Positions 1 to 12,489 of a stretch of 64,000 nt of DNA are shown in pieces. Below the pieces are notes generated by a model that ran no database searches, was not told the DNA's origin, and saw nothing but the letters and a program-made list of their open reading frames with translations. The position numbers and the translations under genes were made by a program. Location of the stretch: NCBI RefSeq assembly GCF_043290135.1, contig NC_134702.1:91487819-91551818 (forward strand), written 5' to 3'. Source of the stretch: Rhipicephalus microplus (Eukaryota > Arthropoda > Arachnida > Ixodida > Ixodidae). Each line of letters opens with the position of its first letter. Position 1 is the first letter of the stretch.

Positions 1-680
1 AGCCAGCCGGCAGAGAGCCTCTGCTCCTAATGCTGCACTGGCTTCTTAAAAGGAGAAGCACCATGGCGCCGCCGCCACCGCCGACATACTCGAACATCTC
101 CACCCCCGTATCTCTTTGCTGCCAGTACCTTCCCAGGTCCCCCCTTGCCGAAAGGGGTGGTCATTAGGAGAGGCCTCTTCCCGGCAGAGACCGGCGAATT
201 ACTCGGACAACGGTTTCTAAAGAGGGGCCCCGACTTCTAAGCCGGACCAGCGAGTCGGAAAGACAGTCGCGCACGGCGATCCGAACGGGAGATTATGAAC
301 GACCCCCATCTTCTCGTCAGTCCCGAGCTTGCCTTCGCCGTCTCTCTCTACGACTAGCCGTCTCCATGTCGTCTTTTTTTTTCTTCTGCTTTACATCTCA
401 TTTGCTTTTTTGCGACTGATCTCATAGGCGGCTTCTTTCGCCCAGCACTGAAGTGCTCCAGTTTTCAGTGAATCTCAAATTCTACCAGTCAGTCTGCAAG
501 CTTTAGCTCTCCTTATCTGAAAACTGGTGCCGTCCGTCTGCGTACGTGATTCCCTGACTTATACGTGCACACAGCCGACTGTAGAGCTATTTGAGCGATG
601 ATGAAGATTGAGATTGGCATTTACCCGGTGATACGGTACGGTGACAATTGTTCACCTCGCCTGCTAATTAGGTATCAGTT
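1..680. other. Unassigned DNA, no gene recognised
   Basis: No domain or repeat family is recognisable. A short frame starting with ATG at 63 (proline-rich start, stop after about 36 codons) has no support. The first 350 bases are GC-rich compared with what follows. Confidence 0.4.
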
Positions 681-892
681 AATTTGCGGGGTTTAACCTT
701 CCAAAGTGACTCGGACTATGTTGTGAGACGTCGTATCAGATAGAGGGCGCCGGATATGTTTGACCAGCTCTACTGAAATAGCACAGAACACGGACATCCA
801 GCACATCGCCTCTGTTAATGTGCGACCGCCATCGAATCACCACTTCCAGGCCAGCAGCCGAAGACCATAACCACTGCCCCACCGCGGCGCCT
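681..892 (-). mobile_element. Degraded Ruka-like tRNA-derived SINE
   Basis: Read on the minus strand, the sequence follows the complete SINE at 51605-51847 block by block: the head matching the ACCGCGGCG end near 890, the B-box zone, the 'gcgtctcac' middle block and the terminal GGTTAAACCCCGC block near 690. Many substitutions and small gaps make this an old copy. The tail is no longer a clean TGAT repeat. Confidence 0.6.
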
Positions 893-1191
893 ATTCAAAT
901 TTGTGCATGCACTATATATTGTAGCCGCTAGCATTATTGCCTTTGGTGTGTTTTCTTTCTCCAACCCACCCTCCGTTTGTATAGAGTGTCCGTTTGCAAA
1001 TAATGCCTGCAATGACTCTGGGTTTATCAACAGTATCTTCCCTGCTTACCGTTGGCGGGCGTGAGCAATATTTATTTAAAAATTCACTTTAAAACGTGGT
1101 TTTAAAACTGCCGTGTGTGGTGCATTTCCTAGCAAAATTTTATCATATAGGTAAAACTTCGACATAGATACGCCATACACGAAGAATCATA

Positions 1192-1421
<230 letters not shown>

Positions 1422-1670
1422 TCCCACATTGTAAAGAATTATGCAGAGCAGATTACTTCATTTGGATTTGCTCAGCTTTCTCGCGAGGTGGAACACACAT
1501 CTAACTCCTGCCTTGTGACGACATACAAGAAGCTCAGAGATTGGGCTACAACCATATGATGAAGCACAAAAACCACTTTCGACGTATTCTAGTATAAGTG
1601 GCCTGTTTGGTGTGGCGTCTAAGACTTCGACAATCTCGCGCGAGATCGACTCGGATATTATAATGATATA

Positions 1671-1890
1671 TTTGGTGTAACGCTCCAAAACCACGATATG
1701 ATTGTGAGAGACGCCATCGTGGAGGGCTCCGGAAATTTCGGCCACCTGGTGTTCTTGAACGTTCATCCAAATCTGAGTGCACGGGCCTACGACATCGCCT
1801 CCATCGGAAATGCAGCCGCCGCAGCCGGGATTCGATCCCGCGACCTTCAGGTTTGCAGTCGAGTGCTATAACATTACACCACCGCCAAGG
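1671..1890 (-). mobile_element. Ruka-like tRNA-derived SINE
   Basis: Nearly full-length and moderately diverged. On the minus strand it shows the tRNA-like head with a B-box (GGATCGAATCCC near 1825-1840), then the shared body blocks (GGAAATTTCGG near 1730, GGAGGGCTCC). The 3' TGAT tail seen in the complete copy is eroded. RNA polymerase III promoters of this type drive SINE transcription; the copy itself codes for nothing. Confidence 0.85.
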
Positions 1891-2973
1891 GGCGAGAGCG
1901 ACTCGATTAAACCTCTGCTAAAAACAGATTCACACGAATATGCTGTATACGCATAACGATCTCTTCCCCACCTATTCCCAAAGAGCGGCGAAGAGCCGCC
2001 CTCTTCTTTAAAATAAAGGTTCAATTCCTCCATTCATACAACTTCCTCCATCACGATGTATTGTTGTAGAGCTAAGCGTACATTTTGAGTTCGCACTAGT
2101 ACAAGCTTTTATATCACATCAGCACAGTTTACGTATATACTTTAACATGACATTCTTCTAAAGTAGCACCATATATCTCCTAGCTCCTGCCAGGCTTCAA
2201 CAGTTTTGGTCTCCCACCCTTCGTCTCTCATTGTCAATTCTCAGTAACCCTGTCGTTCTTGATGCGTAAAAGAGCGGACAACGGAAGCTAATTGCAAAGT
2301 CCAGCGGGAAAGCCGCCGCGAGGGGGATGAGAAGGATGGCCGAGGGTGTGTAGCATGCAGACGGGAGATCACTATCTTCAAATATAGTTCGCCGCCCGCG
2401 TTCCCCCGTTCAGGCAAGCAAAAGGAAGAAGAAGACGAAGAATGAAGAACCACGCGGCAAACAGAAGCTACGCCGAAGACACTGCCAGGCGCTGTTGTCG
2501 TTGAAGGCATAACTTGCGTCTCGGCTTCGCCTTTGTTCGCGTCTGCGCTCTCGCCAACCGCACCGTCCCTGCCGCGTTCTCTCTTACTGTTTCCTTTGAC
2601 TGCACTTTTTGTCCTCGCCAGTAGCAGTATGGTAGCATTACCCGGGAGGCGCTTACGCAGCGAGAAGATGATGATCGCTACCTTTTCGGCCATTTTTGTT
2701 CTTCTCAACGCGTCTCGTCGGGCGATGGCACAGTTCTTATCTTTCGGTTCCGAAAAAGGAAGGCATGCCGTCCATGGTCAAGCGAGTTGGCGAATTCCTC
2801 GTGCGCACCGAGCGTATTCGTTGGCGTGGTCAAGTCGAGCTCTGTCTGCGGTGTGCATACATTGTTCCGCTGCCATGTCCCCCGGACCAGCAGGCGTCCG
2901 TCGTCGGAGGAATTCACGGTCACACCCGTGATGCACAGAGCAGCGCGCGATCTCTTAGTGGAACTTTTCGGAG
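1891..2973. other. Unassigned DNA with a GC-rich stretch
   Basis: From about 2240 to 2960 the sequence is GC-rich and open frames exceed 130 codons on both strands at once. That is what base composition alone gives. None resembles a known protein. Confidence 0.35.
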
Positions 2974-3188
2974 AGTATGTATGTATGTATGTATGTATGT
3001 ATGTATGTATGTATGTATGTATGTATGTATGTATGTACGCACGTATGTATGTATGTATGTATGTATGTATGTATGTATGTATGTATGTATGTATGTATGT
3101 ATGTATGTATGTATGTATGTATGTATGTATGTATGTATGTATGTATGTATGTATGTATGTATGTATGTATGTATGTATGTATGTATGT
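2974..3188. repeat. (GTAT)n microsatellite
   Basis: About 53 units of GTAT, interrupted once near 3036-3046 by a GTACGCACGT variant. The CMYV and HTYI repeat frames across it are artefacts. Confidence 0.95.
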
Positions 3189-4235
3189 TGGTTCGTTCAT
3201 ATGCGACTGCAGTGCGTTCGTTTTACACGTTGATTCCACGAACAGCGATTGAACGAACAGAAACAGCGAGACCTGCAAACATGTATGTAAGGGCTTATTG
3301 TCAGCAGGAGTACCCCGAGCTCACCAACTCGGGAACATTGATTCGAAAAATAAATGTTTATTTCATTATCAGCAGGAGTGCATCTCAGATTGGACCAAAT
3401 TGCTTGCTACATAGCTTGCACTGACGCTCTAGCCAAAAGCACGCTGCTGGTGTCTCTGAAGTTGATTTTGATACAGAATTACTAACTAAACCAGCCAGAT
3501 GTTCTTGCAGAGGCACTTCACGAGCAGAACATTCAAGCAACCGAACAAAAGTCGATGTTTGAAAACACCGTGTTTCAGAACATCAGCGTTAGAGAAAAAA
3601 AAATCAAGGCGAAATTTCAACGTACCAACGTACTCCCGAGAATGCGACGCGATGTACAACCTACAATCAGGTACCGTTTGCGCTGTCTTCTCATTTATCT
3701 ACGATACATCGCTTCCCAACGGCAAGCTTAAAGGGATACTGAACAAAATTTTTGGCGCCAAGATTTTTAGACAAACTGAAATATTGATCGCTTGAATCGA
3801 TAGTGACAATTTTCGTTCTAGGCAGTTACTACGGAAAATTATTGAATTTAAAGTGTTTTTCACGAACTGCCGCGTCTAACGGCCGTGCTGTGAATGTATT
3901 TAACGATGTAGAGTACGATGTATACTCAACACTCTAGCAGCGGATTAAGCTAAAGCATGCCTGGCCTAGAGGAGCGGCACGTGCGCACTCTAGCCCGGCT
4001 GTGGCTAAAGTTCGACGATTGAAAGTACGATGTGCTATGGGAGCGCAATAACCTGTTTAGAAAAAAAGCTTTTTGACACTATGTACAGAGAACAAAGATT
4101 TCATAACATTTCAGTAGTAAAAGCACATACACTTTGGCACATCGATGTACCAAGACAAACATCACTACGATGCAATGAAGACATCTTTGCCCCAATATAC
4201 ATGACAATATATCCTCAACTCATTGTGTTTAGAAA
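3189..4235. other. Unassigned AT-rich DNA with repeat remnants
   Basis: Two weak remnants are visible. A TTAAAGGGATACTGAAC motif near 3726 resembles the start of TTAA-flanked tick repeats. A block near 3900-3935 (ACGATGTAGAGTACG) resembles the AGTACT monomers described at 30329. No coding sequence was recognised. Confidence 0.35.
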
Positions 4236-4895
4236 AAGTTTATTCTACCGTGGTACGCAACAAACCTATTGCATGAGCGTCTATACAACAAGCGCAATAA
4301 CAAACAAATGACAAAGCACAACATACATGACACATTTAAACAAAAGTGTCTAAGTGAGTAGGGTGTCCCCAATTCATGTTACTAATGACTATATGCACTA
4401 CATATATACACTAATAACAATATAGACAATGTACATGATGATATATGTACAGAATTTACAAGACTTGGTGAAGATGTTAGCAAGTGTGTACAACAGGTAT
4501 CAAGATTCATGAATTTCACATAATTTACAGCGTTAGAATGAAGTGCATACAAGAATTCACACTCATACGGGGCGCACACAAACACATAGAAACACATACA
4601 GATTACATGCACCTATCAGACACTGACAGTTGACCTGGCTATAGGAACTAGGCCTGGTGGAAGACTAATCGAACACGTCTGTCAACTATACGGACAGAGA
4701 GTGGCACGACCATTGTCGTAGAAATTCTTCCTCCCCAAGGAACAACAATTCTTCCGACAAGAACGTAGAAGTTCAGAGTATAAGCGTTCCAGAATCGGAA
4801 AGAGAGCAGGACGATGATGACCTGCAGCAACAACCTCGCACCTATTACGCCACAAACAAAAAGCTCTCGCAGCTATTAGAAGACGTGCAAAGCGA

Positions 4896-5261
4896 CTACG
4901 TGAGCAGCGACCATGCAGATGTGACAAATGGATTAACACATAGGCCACAAAAACTAATGTTAACAGACTTCCAAAACACCTTTGCAATAACACATTGCTG
5001 CAGCATATGCTGGTTAGACTCCTGTAACGGGCAGTTAGGACAAGTTGAAGATGGGACCATGCCCCACTTGTCCAACCTGTCCCGTATTGGGAGTATTCTC
5101 CATCCAAGACGCCACATGAAGTCACGGAGGTGACCATGCAGAAACGATGCCGTTATCGCGCTCCACGAGACATGTCTCGATCGTGTTAGAGGGGCTGGAG
5201 AAACCAGAGCAAGCAGAAGAGTCACCGTTTTATCTACAATGCGGCTTTCGAGAATGTCCAC
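4896..5261 (-). pseudogene. LINE ORF2 C-terminus, zf-RVT zinc-binding domain
   Basis: The frame contains the zf-RVT pattern: W-x2-GWRILP..RL.KWG, then CPNCPLQE, then QHMLQQCVIAKVFW, giving C-x2-C, H and C ligands. In L1/Tx1 elements this domain follows the reverse transcriptase in ORF2, but no RT motif (YADD) occurs on its N-terminal side here. It is therefore the surviving C-terminus of an internally deleted copy. It is a different subfamily from the copy at 35898-38320, which has C-x2-C with other residues. Confidence 0.7.
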
Positions 5262-5410
5262 ATCGGGACAACCTGCTGTGCGTGGCGAAAGAATGCTACT
5301 GCCGTGGAGTAAAATGCAGGCACGTCAAGTGTTTGCGGTGCAGAATTAAGACATGCATCTGGTAGTAACCCGAAGAGCAATACGCAGCTTTGTGACCGTG
5401 TCCGCTATAG

Positions 5411-6430
5411 TTATTCGGACGCACGGCGTCTAAGGGCACGCCCTGCTACTGAGCAGTGTAAACGCCACTGTGTCTCGAGCGCGTCCCACACCTCCAGACC
5501 GGATCCCAAAGGTGAGGCGCGCAATATTCTAGATAAACTAGAGCGTGAACGCACGTCGTGCAGAATACGGATGTCAAGACGCCAAGATTTCACTGATGAT
5601 GAAAAGGGAAAGTAAGCCTCGAGCGTCAACTGGTCGGTGGTCTGATATATAAACAGCGGATGATGGTAATGTTGCTACATCGGAGTGCGATACGTAAGAA
5701 GCTAGCGCGCTGGGCACATAGAAACAATCCAACCGACTAGACGACGTGCTGCGCCGCCAAGTTCAGGCATACTGTGGTCCATGCACTAGTCTGTACGTAT
5801 CTATCAAAGAGAAATGTTGCACCAGGCGACGCAGCTCTCGCGCGTTCCAGTCAGAGCAACCCCGTCTTGGACCTTGCACGTCAGCTCGCGTGTCTAATAC
5901 ACAATTGAAATCTCCAGTGAGTATGACATGACGACCGCCTAGAAAATACACGTCCAGGTCACTGAAAAAATCGTTGGACATCGCTGCTTGATCTGGCCCA
6001 TAAATACACAAAACGCGCAACTTGAAGTATACATATGATAGGACGCACTCAAAGACAATACCCGTTGAATCCCGTCATAGAAAACATGATGATTGCGTAG
6101 AAGAGCGCGGTTAAAATAATAATTCCAACTTCACTGAAGCGAGATGTCGCGAAAGAAAAGTAACAGTCTACATTAAATATGCGTTTGAATGCACGAACGT
6201 GGCCAATGGTAAAAAACATGTTTTGTTGTAAACACAGAATATCACAATGTTCTGCGCGGGAATGCTGATAACTTCGGCTTGCTTACTAGGTTACAGAACC
6301 CTTGAACATTTAAAGAAATGATTTTCAGGGTGTCAGCGTATTGAAATGATTGGGAGTGACTGATCTGGTCACGTTTTTCGATTCGGTACCCCGGGGATCT
6401 ATCTGTCCGGGGGAACTGGAGTGCACACAC
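5411..6430 (-). pseudogene. LINE ORF2 N-terminus, APE endonuclease remnant
   Basis: On the minus strand, IISLNVQGF near 6330-6300 is the endonuclease start motif. LTGDFNCVLDTRAD near 5920-5880 is the GDFN catalytic motif followed by the usual D..R..D pattern. Between them the frame is broken. After the endonuclease an open stretch (5629-5411) carries a WRLDIRIL segment typical of the linker before the RT. The domain nicks target DNA for target-primed reverse transcription in intact elements; this copy cannot. Confidence 0.75.
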
Positions 6431-6699
6431 TACACAGCAAATTTCGACCCTCTAGAAGAGGGTCGTGGTTTCTTCTGTTGCTGGGACTCGGAGTGGGTAT
6501 CCTGCAGGGTACCGTCCGAGCTGGTGCCAGACTTGTAAGCACGCTTGTCATCTCGCGGGGCCTGCATTTCCACGTCACTTCCGTCTGCTACTGTCGACTC
6601 CGAGGCTGAAGCTGTTTTCTGACGAATCAGATAGTGGTAGGGCTGCAGCGTCAACGTTGTTGCCGCCTCCAACGACCTTGATTACGGATTGATTGTCGA

Positions 6700-7090
6700 G
6701 ACGTGTCAGTAAAGGAAGGAGGAGGATTGAACGAGGAAGGACAGGGAGGTTAGCCAGTTCTCAGACCGACTGGCTACCCTGTACTGTGGAAGTGGGTAAG
6801 GGGGATAAAAGATGAGAGAAAAGAGACGTTGAAAAAAAAGGAGAGAAGGTCATCAGACGATCCACGACGCTGCAGCAGTCTGTCTCTAAGACCACTTGCC
6901 CGAAGAAAACGCAACAACGCTCTCAATGCCTTGCGTGCAGAGGATGGTCTCGGCCAGTGTCCTAATACCCTTCCTTCCGACAATTGGCGATTGTCTAGTC
7001 TATAAAGAGCTCCCATGGCGTCTTGATACTTGTTCAAGGAAGACGCGAGCCTGGCTTTTGGAATGAGCCAATGGTATTTGCTCATTGGGT
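6700..7090 (-). mobile_element. 5'-truncated RNase H LINE inserted in the Tx1-type LINE
   Basis: The minus-strand frame from 7085 down has the C-terminal signature LDNRQLSEG...SSARKALRALLRFLRASGLRDRL, alignable with the ends of the frames at 16142-16924 and 33500-34401. It is followed by the shared 3' module (CAGGGTAGCCAG, then CTGGCTAACCTCCCTG, then CCTCCTCCTTCC). It lies between ORF1 and ORF2 of the older LINE, so it inserted later. The 5' junction could not be fixed to the base. Confidence 0.65.
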
Positions 7091-7159
7091 TTCAATTATC
7101 TTCCTGGCGAAACACCAGCGCCCGTAGACATCGAAGCGTCGGCGTCTGCTGATCACTTA

Positions 7160-8046
7160 GCTCCTAGATTTAACAATGAGACCGGTGCGTCGGTGCCTAC
7201 AAGCATTTCTTTTTCGGCTTGGCCCGACGTCGAACATCGCACAGCATGTTTGCCTGGGACAGACACGAAGTCAACCGCTGTGGCTGTTCTTGTCGCTGAT
7301 ATTAGCAAACATGGCGCTCTCGGGTTGGTCAAGCTGCACACTTCTTCATCGTTTTATGCAGCTCTCAGAATCGAATTCTGGCGTTCATTTACTACAGCTC
7401 CGGGTTCTCGTTCATCTGTTGCCGGTGGTAACACGGACGGTATAGGGCAGGAAAGGTCCCCGCCACAGCATCTGAACATGAACGACGCACAGGGCAGATG
7501 GTGGTAGGGTGGCCATCCCCACAACGTCGGCAGGGGTGATCGAAATCTTCGCATTCGTGTCCGTGCACACCACAGCGACCACAGAAGGGTGCTGTGCACT
7601 ATGATCTATAATGACCACTAGAGCCACACCGACGACAAACACGTTGCAGACCGCGATAGTCGAAGGTGATTCGATGACCAGAAACGCGAAGATAGTTATG
7701 ATAGGGACGGGATTTGGGGGACTCATTCCCATCCGGACAAAGCATGTACCTGTGAGAACTGCGCGTCTTGTGCTCATGAAGCCAGTGGTCACAGGCCGTA
7801 TGTAGACAAAGCCTGGACGAGTACCTGCTTGGAGACGAAGGCTGGTAAGAACAGGCAAGCAACGTTAGTTAACTGCAAGCCGACAGGACCGACTAGAATA
7901 TGCTCGCCACCGATGGTCAGGTAGCCAGCGTCGACGACCCATAGAGAAATATAAGTATGTTTCTCTATAGTATACCTCTGAGAGGCCAACGATTCAGCCC
8001 ATCGCGTCGACGATGGTCTCAGGACTAGTCCACGCAAGCACAGCAA
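7160..8046 (-). pseudogene. LINE ORF1 remnant with CCHC zinc knuckles
   Basis: Read on the minus strand, three zinc-knuckle units follow one another between about 7640 and 7500: CRRCGSSGHYRS-stop-C, then CGRCGVHGHEC, then PCRRCGDGHPTTICPVRR. An in-frame TAG interrupts the first. ORF1 proteins of L1/Tx1 elements bind their own RNA. The upstream part (8046-7870) has no recognised motif. Its 5' side abuts the AGTACT monomer at 8100-8160. Confidence 0.65.
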
Positions 8047-8099
8047 CGTCGAATGCCTGCGCGTTCGAAGGCATCCACGATCCTGAAGGTGCCATAGCT

Positions 8100-8160
8100 A
8101 GATTATGTTTAGAAAAAAGGTTTAACGATTTACAGTACTTGATACTGTACTATGGTTTAA
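8100..8160 (-). repeat. AGTACT-core monomer at the LINE 5' end
   Basis: On the minus strand the order is ATAGTACAGTATCAAGTACT, GTAAATCGTT, a T-rich run and CTAAACA. It is the same module that precedes the plus-strand LINE at 35740-35897 and forms an array at 30329-30690. Confidence 0.6.
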
Positions 8161-9394
8161 GAGAATTTTATTTCCGGATATATCTTACATAGCTTATGTC
8201 CACACAGAAAAATGAACAATGGTGATCAATGCGTATGTACAATGCAAGCTGTCATATACAGCGAAAAGAGCGTATTTCGTATGCAGTGACGTACAATGCG
8301 AAAATTTTACAACAAAGACAAGCGTTTAAGTGATGTGTCAGTCGTCAAACAAATGAACATGTTAGTCGGATGCAGTGTACAAGCAATCGAACCATGCTGG
8401 TGCCACTAGTGGGTGGCCGCATAATAGACAGGGCACCAATGTCAAAGACGATCCCTGATACCCAGCCCCTTAATGGTGGACATGAGCTGCATGAGTGGAC
8501 CATGTCTGCTGATCTTTACAAACGAACTTTTTTTTCAACTTCACAAAAGCAATACACGAATTGCGTTTTTGTGTGCGTGTGTGCGAGACATCGGAGATGT
8601 AACAGGCGTATACTCATATGTACATATGAACGCGAAAAATTGGCAGATCCTAAGTACAGTGGGAATCCATGATATGCAAAGCACGAATAAGAAATGTTGA
8701 TATGTCAATTTAAAGTCAGCACAACTTTACGAAGTGGAGGTAAATGATGCCGTACATGACTTCCGTGTCATGATTATCATGTTTGGATGTGTCATTTACC
8801 TTCGTCATCTATACCAAATTACGTGATACCAAATTTAGTATATGTGGAGCTAGTGAAACGGCTTCGAGCACGATATATGAGCGCGGTATGTTGTCACGTT
8901 CTTACATGACACGCCTGTCGGGGTTATCATGTTTAGACGTGTCATTTACCTTTGTCATCTATCCTCGTCCCATAATGCTAAACTTGTTATACATGAAGCA
9001 AGCGAAACGATCGACCGTCATATATTTTGTCACCGATTGACGTCACGTAACACCAAATTTCGTATATGTGGAGCTAGCAAAACGGTCGCGAGTGCATCAT
9101 GAAGGGCCCAATATACTCCAATGTAGCGTTGACGCGCGCGAACGCTGGGCAAAGCGAAGCTACGTTAGCAAAACACGAGCACTCTACATAGCCTGACGCC
9201 AAGGGCGACCAGCGTTCGCCAGCGCGGCCCGACGGCAACCGGTGCGAAATGCGACATGCTGCATTTCGCGCCTAAGCGTTACCCAGGCAACACTGCGTCT
9301 CCCTCTTTTCGTGACGGAGGGATACCGGACGCACTGAAACGCGCATGCGTCAAAGCAACGCAGCGCGGCGCGCGCGTGCGACTATATGGCAGGA

Positions 9395-9961
9395 GGGTTA
9401 TGGACCCCAGGTGACTCGGACCTGCCCGGCAACGAGGCGGCGAACGCCACTGCCCGCGCATCTCTCATCCGGGCCATTGCCCCTCCATGTCCCGGGTCCG
9501 AATTTCGCAATACGAATCTGACGCGCTTTCGCGAAATTCTTGCCTATTACCGGGCTTCGCGCCGCCTCTACCCGGACCCCGCAAGGGGTTTGGAGAAAGC
9601 AGACGAGCGAATACTATACGCTGCCTCCAGACGAACACCTATCTCAGCAGTCCGGCGGACACCAGACATTTTTTGCCGGAAATCACTGGCACCTCCTCGA
9701 CCTGCCAGGCCCTGGCTTCGTGCCCTACTAACACCCTTCCTTTTTCACCCCACTTCCCCATACCAACTAGAGAGACTTGGGAGGAGTACCTGCTCGGCTG
9801 CTCGACCTTGTATGCTCAGCGCTCCTTGTTGAGGCGCAATCGAGCAGCGGCCAACTCCATTGGCATCCCAAAATAGGGCCCTGCCTCTCAATCATGCATT
9901 ATGCCGCAACTCTCTGGTACATTTTCTGTAATAAAATGTTTTTACAACCACCACCATCATT
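9395..9961 (+). mobile_element. 5'-truncated LINE fragment (RNase H end) with target duplication
   Basis: Both flanks read GCAGGA (9389-9394 and 9962-9967), and the uninterrupted target is visible in the sister copy near 39745 (TATGGCAGGACAGGCG). The insert starts inside an RNase H domain (GDSDLPGNEAANATARA). It continues through a frame-shifted C-terminus ending AAANSIGIPK near 9876. The 3' end reads CTGTAATAAAATGTTTTTAC and terminates in a short CCACCATCATT tail. Coding frames shift at least twice, so it is dead. Confidence 0.75.
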
Positions 9962-10813
9962 GCAGGACCGGCGTCTGGCGTGGCAACGCCTGCGTGGCGC
10001 GACGAAATGAACGCCGGCGAGCACGCGCACCGTGTCACGTCGAAATGTATAGGCACCTCGACTGTGGCGTGTAGTCATGTTCTCACCTGGCACGCATCTC
10101 ATGATTATCATGTTTGCACCATTCACATGCCTTCGTCATCCAGTGGCATCACGTAATACCAAATTTGGCATATGTGAAGCTATAGCGAAACAGCCGAGAG
10201 TGCGTCGTCAGTGTGGCATGTAGTCAGGTTGTTACAAGACACGCATGTCGTAATTATCATGTTTGGATGTGTCATTTACGTATGCAGTCCATTCGCGTCG
10301 CGTTATACCGAGTTTCGTACATGCGAAGCTAGCGAAACGTGCGGGAGCGCATCATGAGCGTAGCATGTAGTCATGTTGTTACATGACACGCATCTCACGT
10401 TTTACACGTTTGCACTAGTATCTTACCTTCGTCATCCATTCACGCCCTGTAATAAATTATTTAGTGTATGTGACGCTAGCAAAATGGCCGCGAGTGGATC
10501 ATGAGCGTGGCATGTAGTCATGTTATTACATAACACGCATGTCAAGATTTTTATGTTAGGGTCTGTCGTTCGTGTTCGCCATGCAATTATGTTATACCAT
10601 ACCATGGAGTTTTGCAATATGCCATGTGAACGAAACCACCGCAAGAACTGCAGGACCATGAAATGTAAATCATGACTTTCATAACATACATGTCATGATT
10701 TTCATGTTATGACAAGTCAAATAATGTTTTTCATAAAGTCATGCTATGTGCTACCAAGTTTGGTATCGATACCATTATCGAAACGGCCAGGAGAGCAAGA
10801 AGTTGTAGGTGCC

Positions 10814-10919
<106 letters not shown>

Positions 10920-10963
10920 CGCTCAAAGTCGCCTAAGTTCGCTAAGAAATGCTTCGCATTTAA

Positions 10964-11296
10964 TAAGCGTCTCAGTTGCTACGTGTCTTAAAACGCACCC
11001 TTTTCGCAAACGGAGGCTGTGTAATGAGGGCAGTGACCTTTGTGTGTCCGGTAACTACCACATAATCGTTCCGGTGAAAGCCCAATGCACGCGATTTTCG
11101 CCACCACCAGATAAGCTCGCGCACGCGTAGGCGTCCACCCCCCTCTCCGCGGGGCAAAGTACGCGTTAGACGAGAGCACGCGCCGCAGCATCGTGATGAT
11201 CTGGCGACGTGCGCTCATTGCAACATCTCGGTGGTAATGCTTAAAACACGATAGTTCCCCTTAGATGCCCATCGGCAGCGGTAAGTGGTAGATATA
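10964..11296. other. Unassigned DNA
   Basis: Moderately GC-rich, with no motif or repeat that I recognise. Confidence 0.4.
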
Positions 11297-11804
11297 AGGT
11301 CCGTTCGACTCACCTGCACCATATGAACCAGTCCACGAGGTGCTGCACCTTGTCATTCGTTTGAGTAGTGCAGCATTGACGACCCCTGCACCTTTTCACA
11401 TTTGTTTGAAAAGTTGCAGAAGAGGTGCAGCGCTGGTTCACGATTTTCCTGCACCTCCTACGCTGACGAAGCTGGCTTGGTGCAGCCGCGCGTGCCGCTG
11501 AGCAGACGACGCAGCACATATATAGGCGTAGGCGCCGTACCCGCCTCTCCACTAACACGACGTGTTTTGCAAAGATGTTTGCCCCTCATAAATTGTACGC
11601 ATGTACGGTTCGCCATCGGCCAGTGTTACCTGAACGATGTAAACTAAGCGAACGAAAATAAGAACTGCACCTTGTCGGCACATCGTCATTCGTTTCGGGT
11701 GTCGCACTGTGCCTGCACCACTGAACTCGCGCTGCACAATTTCTGAACTTCGCGTGCACAGCTGTGAACCAGTTCCGATTGGTGCAGGTGAATCGAACGG
11801 ACCT
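11297..11804. mobile_element. 508-bp TIR element (MITE-like), 'GGTCCGTTCGA' ends
   Basis: The left end AGGTCCGTTCGACTCACCTG continues GCACC; the right end is its reverse complement with one mismatch over 24 bases (11297-11320 against 11781-11804). ATA flanks both sides (11294-11296, 11805-11807). Inside, GGTGCAG/CTGCACC occurs many times in both orientations, which looks like repeated binding sites. No frame resembles a transposase, so it would be non-autonomous. The superfamily is unknown; ATA is only loosely compatible with 3-bp duplicators. Confidence 0.65.
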
Positions 11805-11841
11805 ATAAATAGCTTGCCGTTTAAACGCTGAAAGAGGTGCT

Positions 11842-12025
11842 CTTTCGTGGCTCAGTGACTAACGCCTCGCAGTCAGAAGCAAGAGGTTAGACGTTCGATT
11901 CTGCGCGTCGGAGTATTTTCTGGGTTATTTTTCTTTCTTGTGTTTTCAATTATATACGTTACGGTGAATGATGCCGGCGGCAATATCCGACCGAGAGTGT
12001 TTATATAATTGCTACGGCGCCAATG
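11842..12025 (+). mobile_element. tRNA-derived SINE, second type
   Basis: A tRNA-like head is readable: CGTGGCTCAGTGACTAACGC gives an A-box, and ACGTTCGATTC about 40 bases later gives a B-box. A non-tRNA body follows (TTCTTTCTTGTGTTTTC, then TATATACGTTACGGTGAATG). It is not a functional tRNA because the acceptor stem does not close. The 3' limit is approximate. Confidence 0.55.
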
Positions 12026-12489
12026 TCGGCTCTCCACAAAGGAGCGATGCTCAACACCGAAGGAAAGAAAGCAGGATATTTGAACTAACGTGTGCCGCGG
12101 ATATACCGCCCGCATGGTCTGCCACTTTCTCGAGTCGTCTAATCGGAGAAGGCAGCGTTCACTCGTGAGAGATGCTAAAGATGGATTATAATGAGTGCGG
12201 CAGAACGCGCTGCAACAGATGACCACGAACGTACAACGTATACCAACGCGCACTTGAGTGCACTATGCAAGGCAACACCATGCTTGAGACGCAGCCGAGC
12301 GCGTCTACAGAAACGGCAAAGGCTGCTTGCCAAGCATCAAAAAGTGGCTTTCTAAGCCAAGCAATATGGCAAAGACTAACGAAAGCATGTACACATATCG
12401 TTCGTGGTTCATTAGAGGCGAAACTCCTAAAGCCGCAGGTCATTCCATACATGTCTCCTTGTGACCGGTTCGTAACCACCTATAGTTGT

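Larger units (their letters stand above)
4236..8160 (-). mobile_element. Decayed Tx1/L1-type LINE, minus strand
   Basis: Reading from 8160 down, the order is: an AGTACT-type monomer (8160-8100), an ORF1 with CCHC zinc knuckles, an inserted LINE fragment (7090-6700), an APE-type endonuclease (6330-5760), and a zf-RVT zinc-binding end (about 5140-4990). A TG-rich 3' UTR follows, with an AATAAA on the minus strand near 4240. The whole reverse transcriptase segment is missing between about 5400 and 5260. Stops and frameshifts throughout make it a pseudo-element. The 3' limit is an estimate from the polyadenylation signal. Confidence 0.7.

Noticed and set aside
2241..2708. 155-codon open frame on the minus strand
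   Set aside because: Low-complexity serine/arginine-rich, overlapped by long frames on the other strand in GC-rich DNA, with no domain or splice context.
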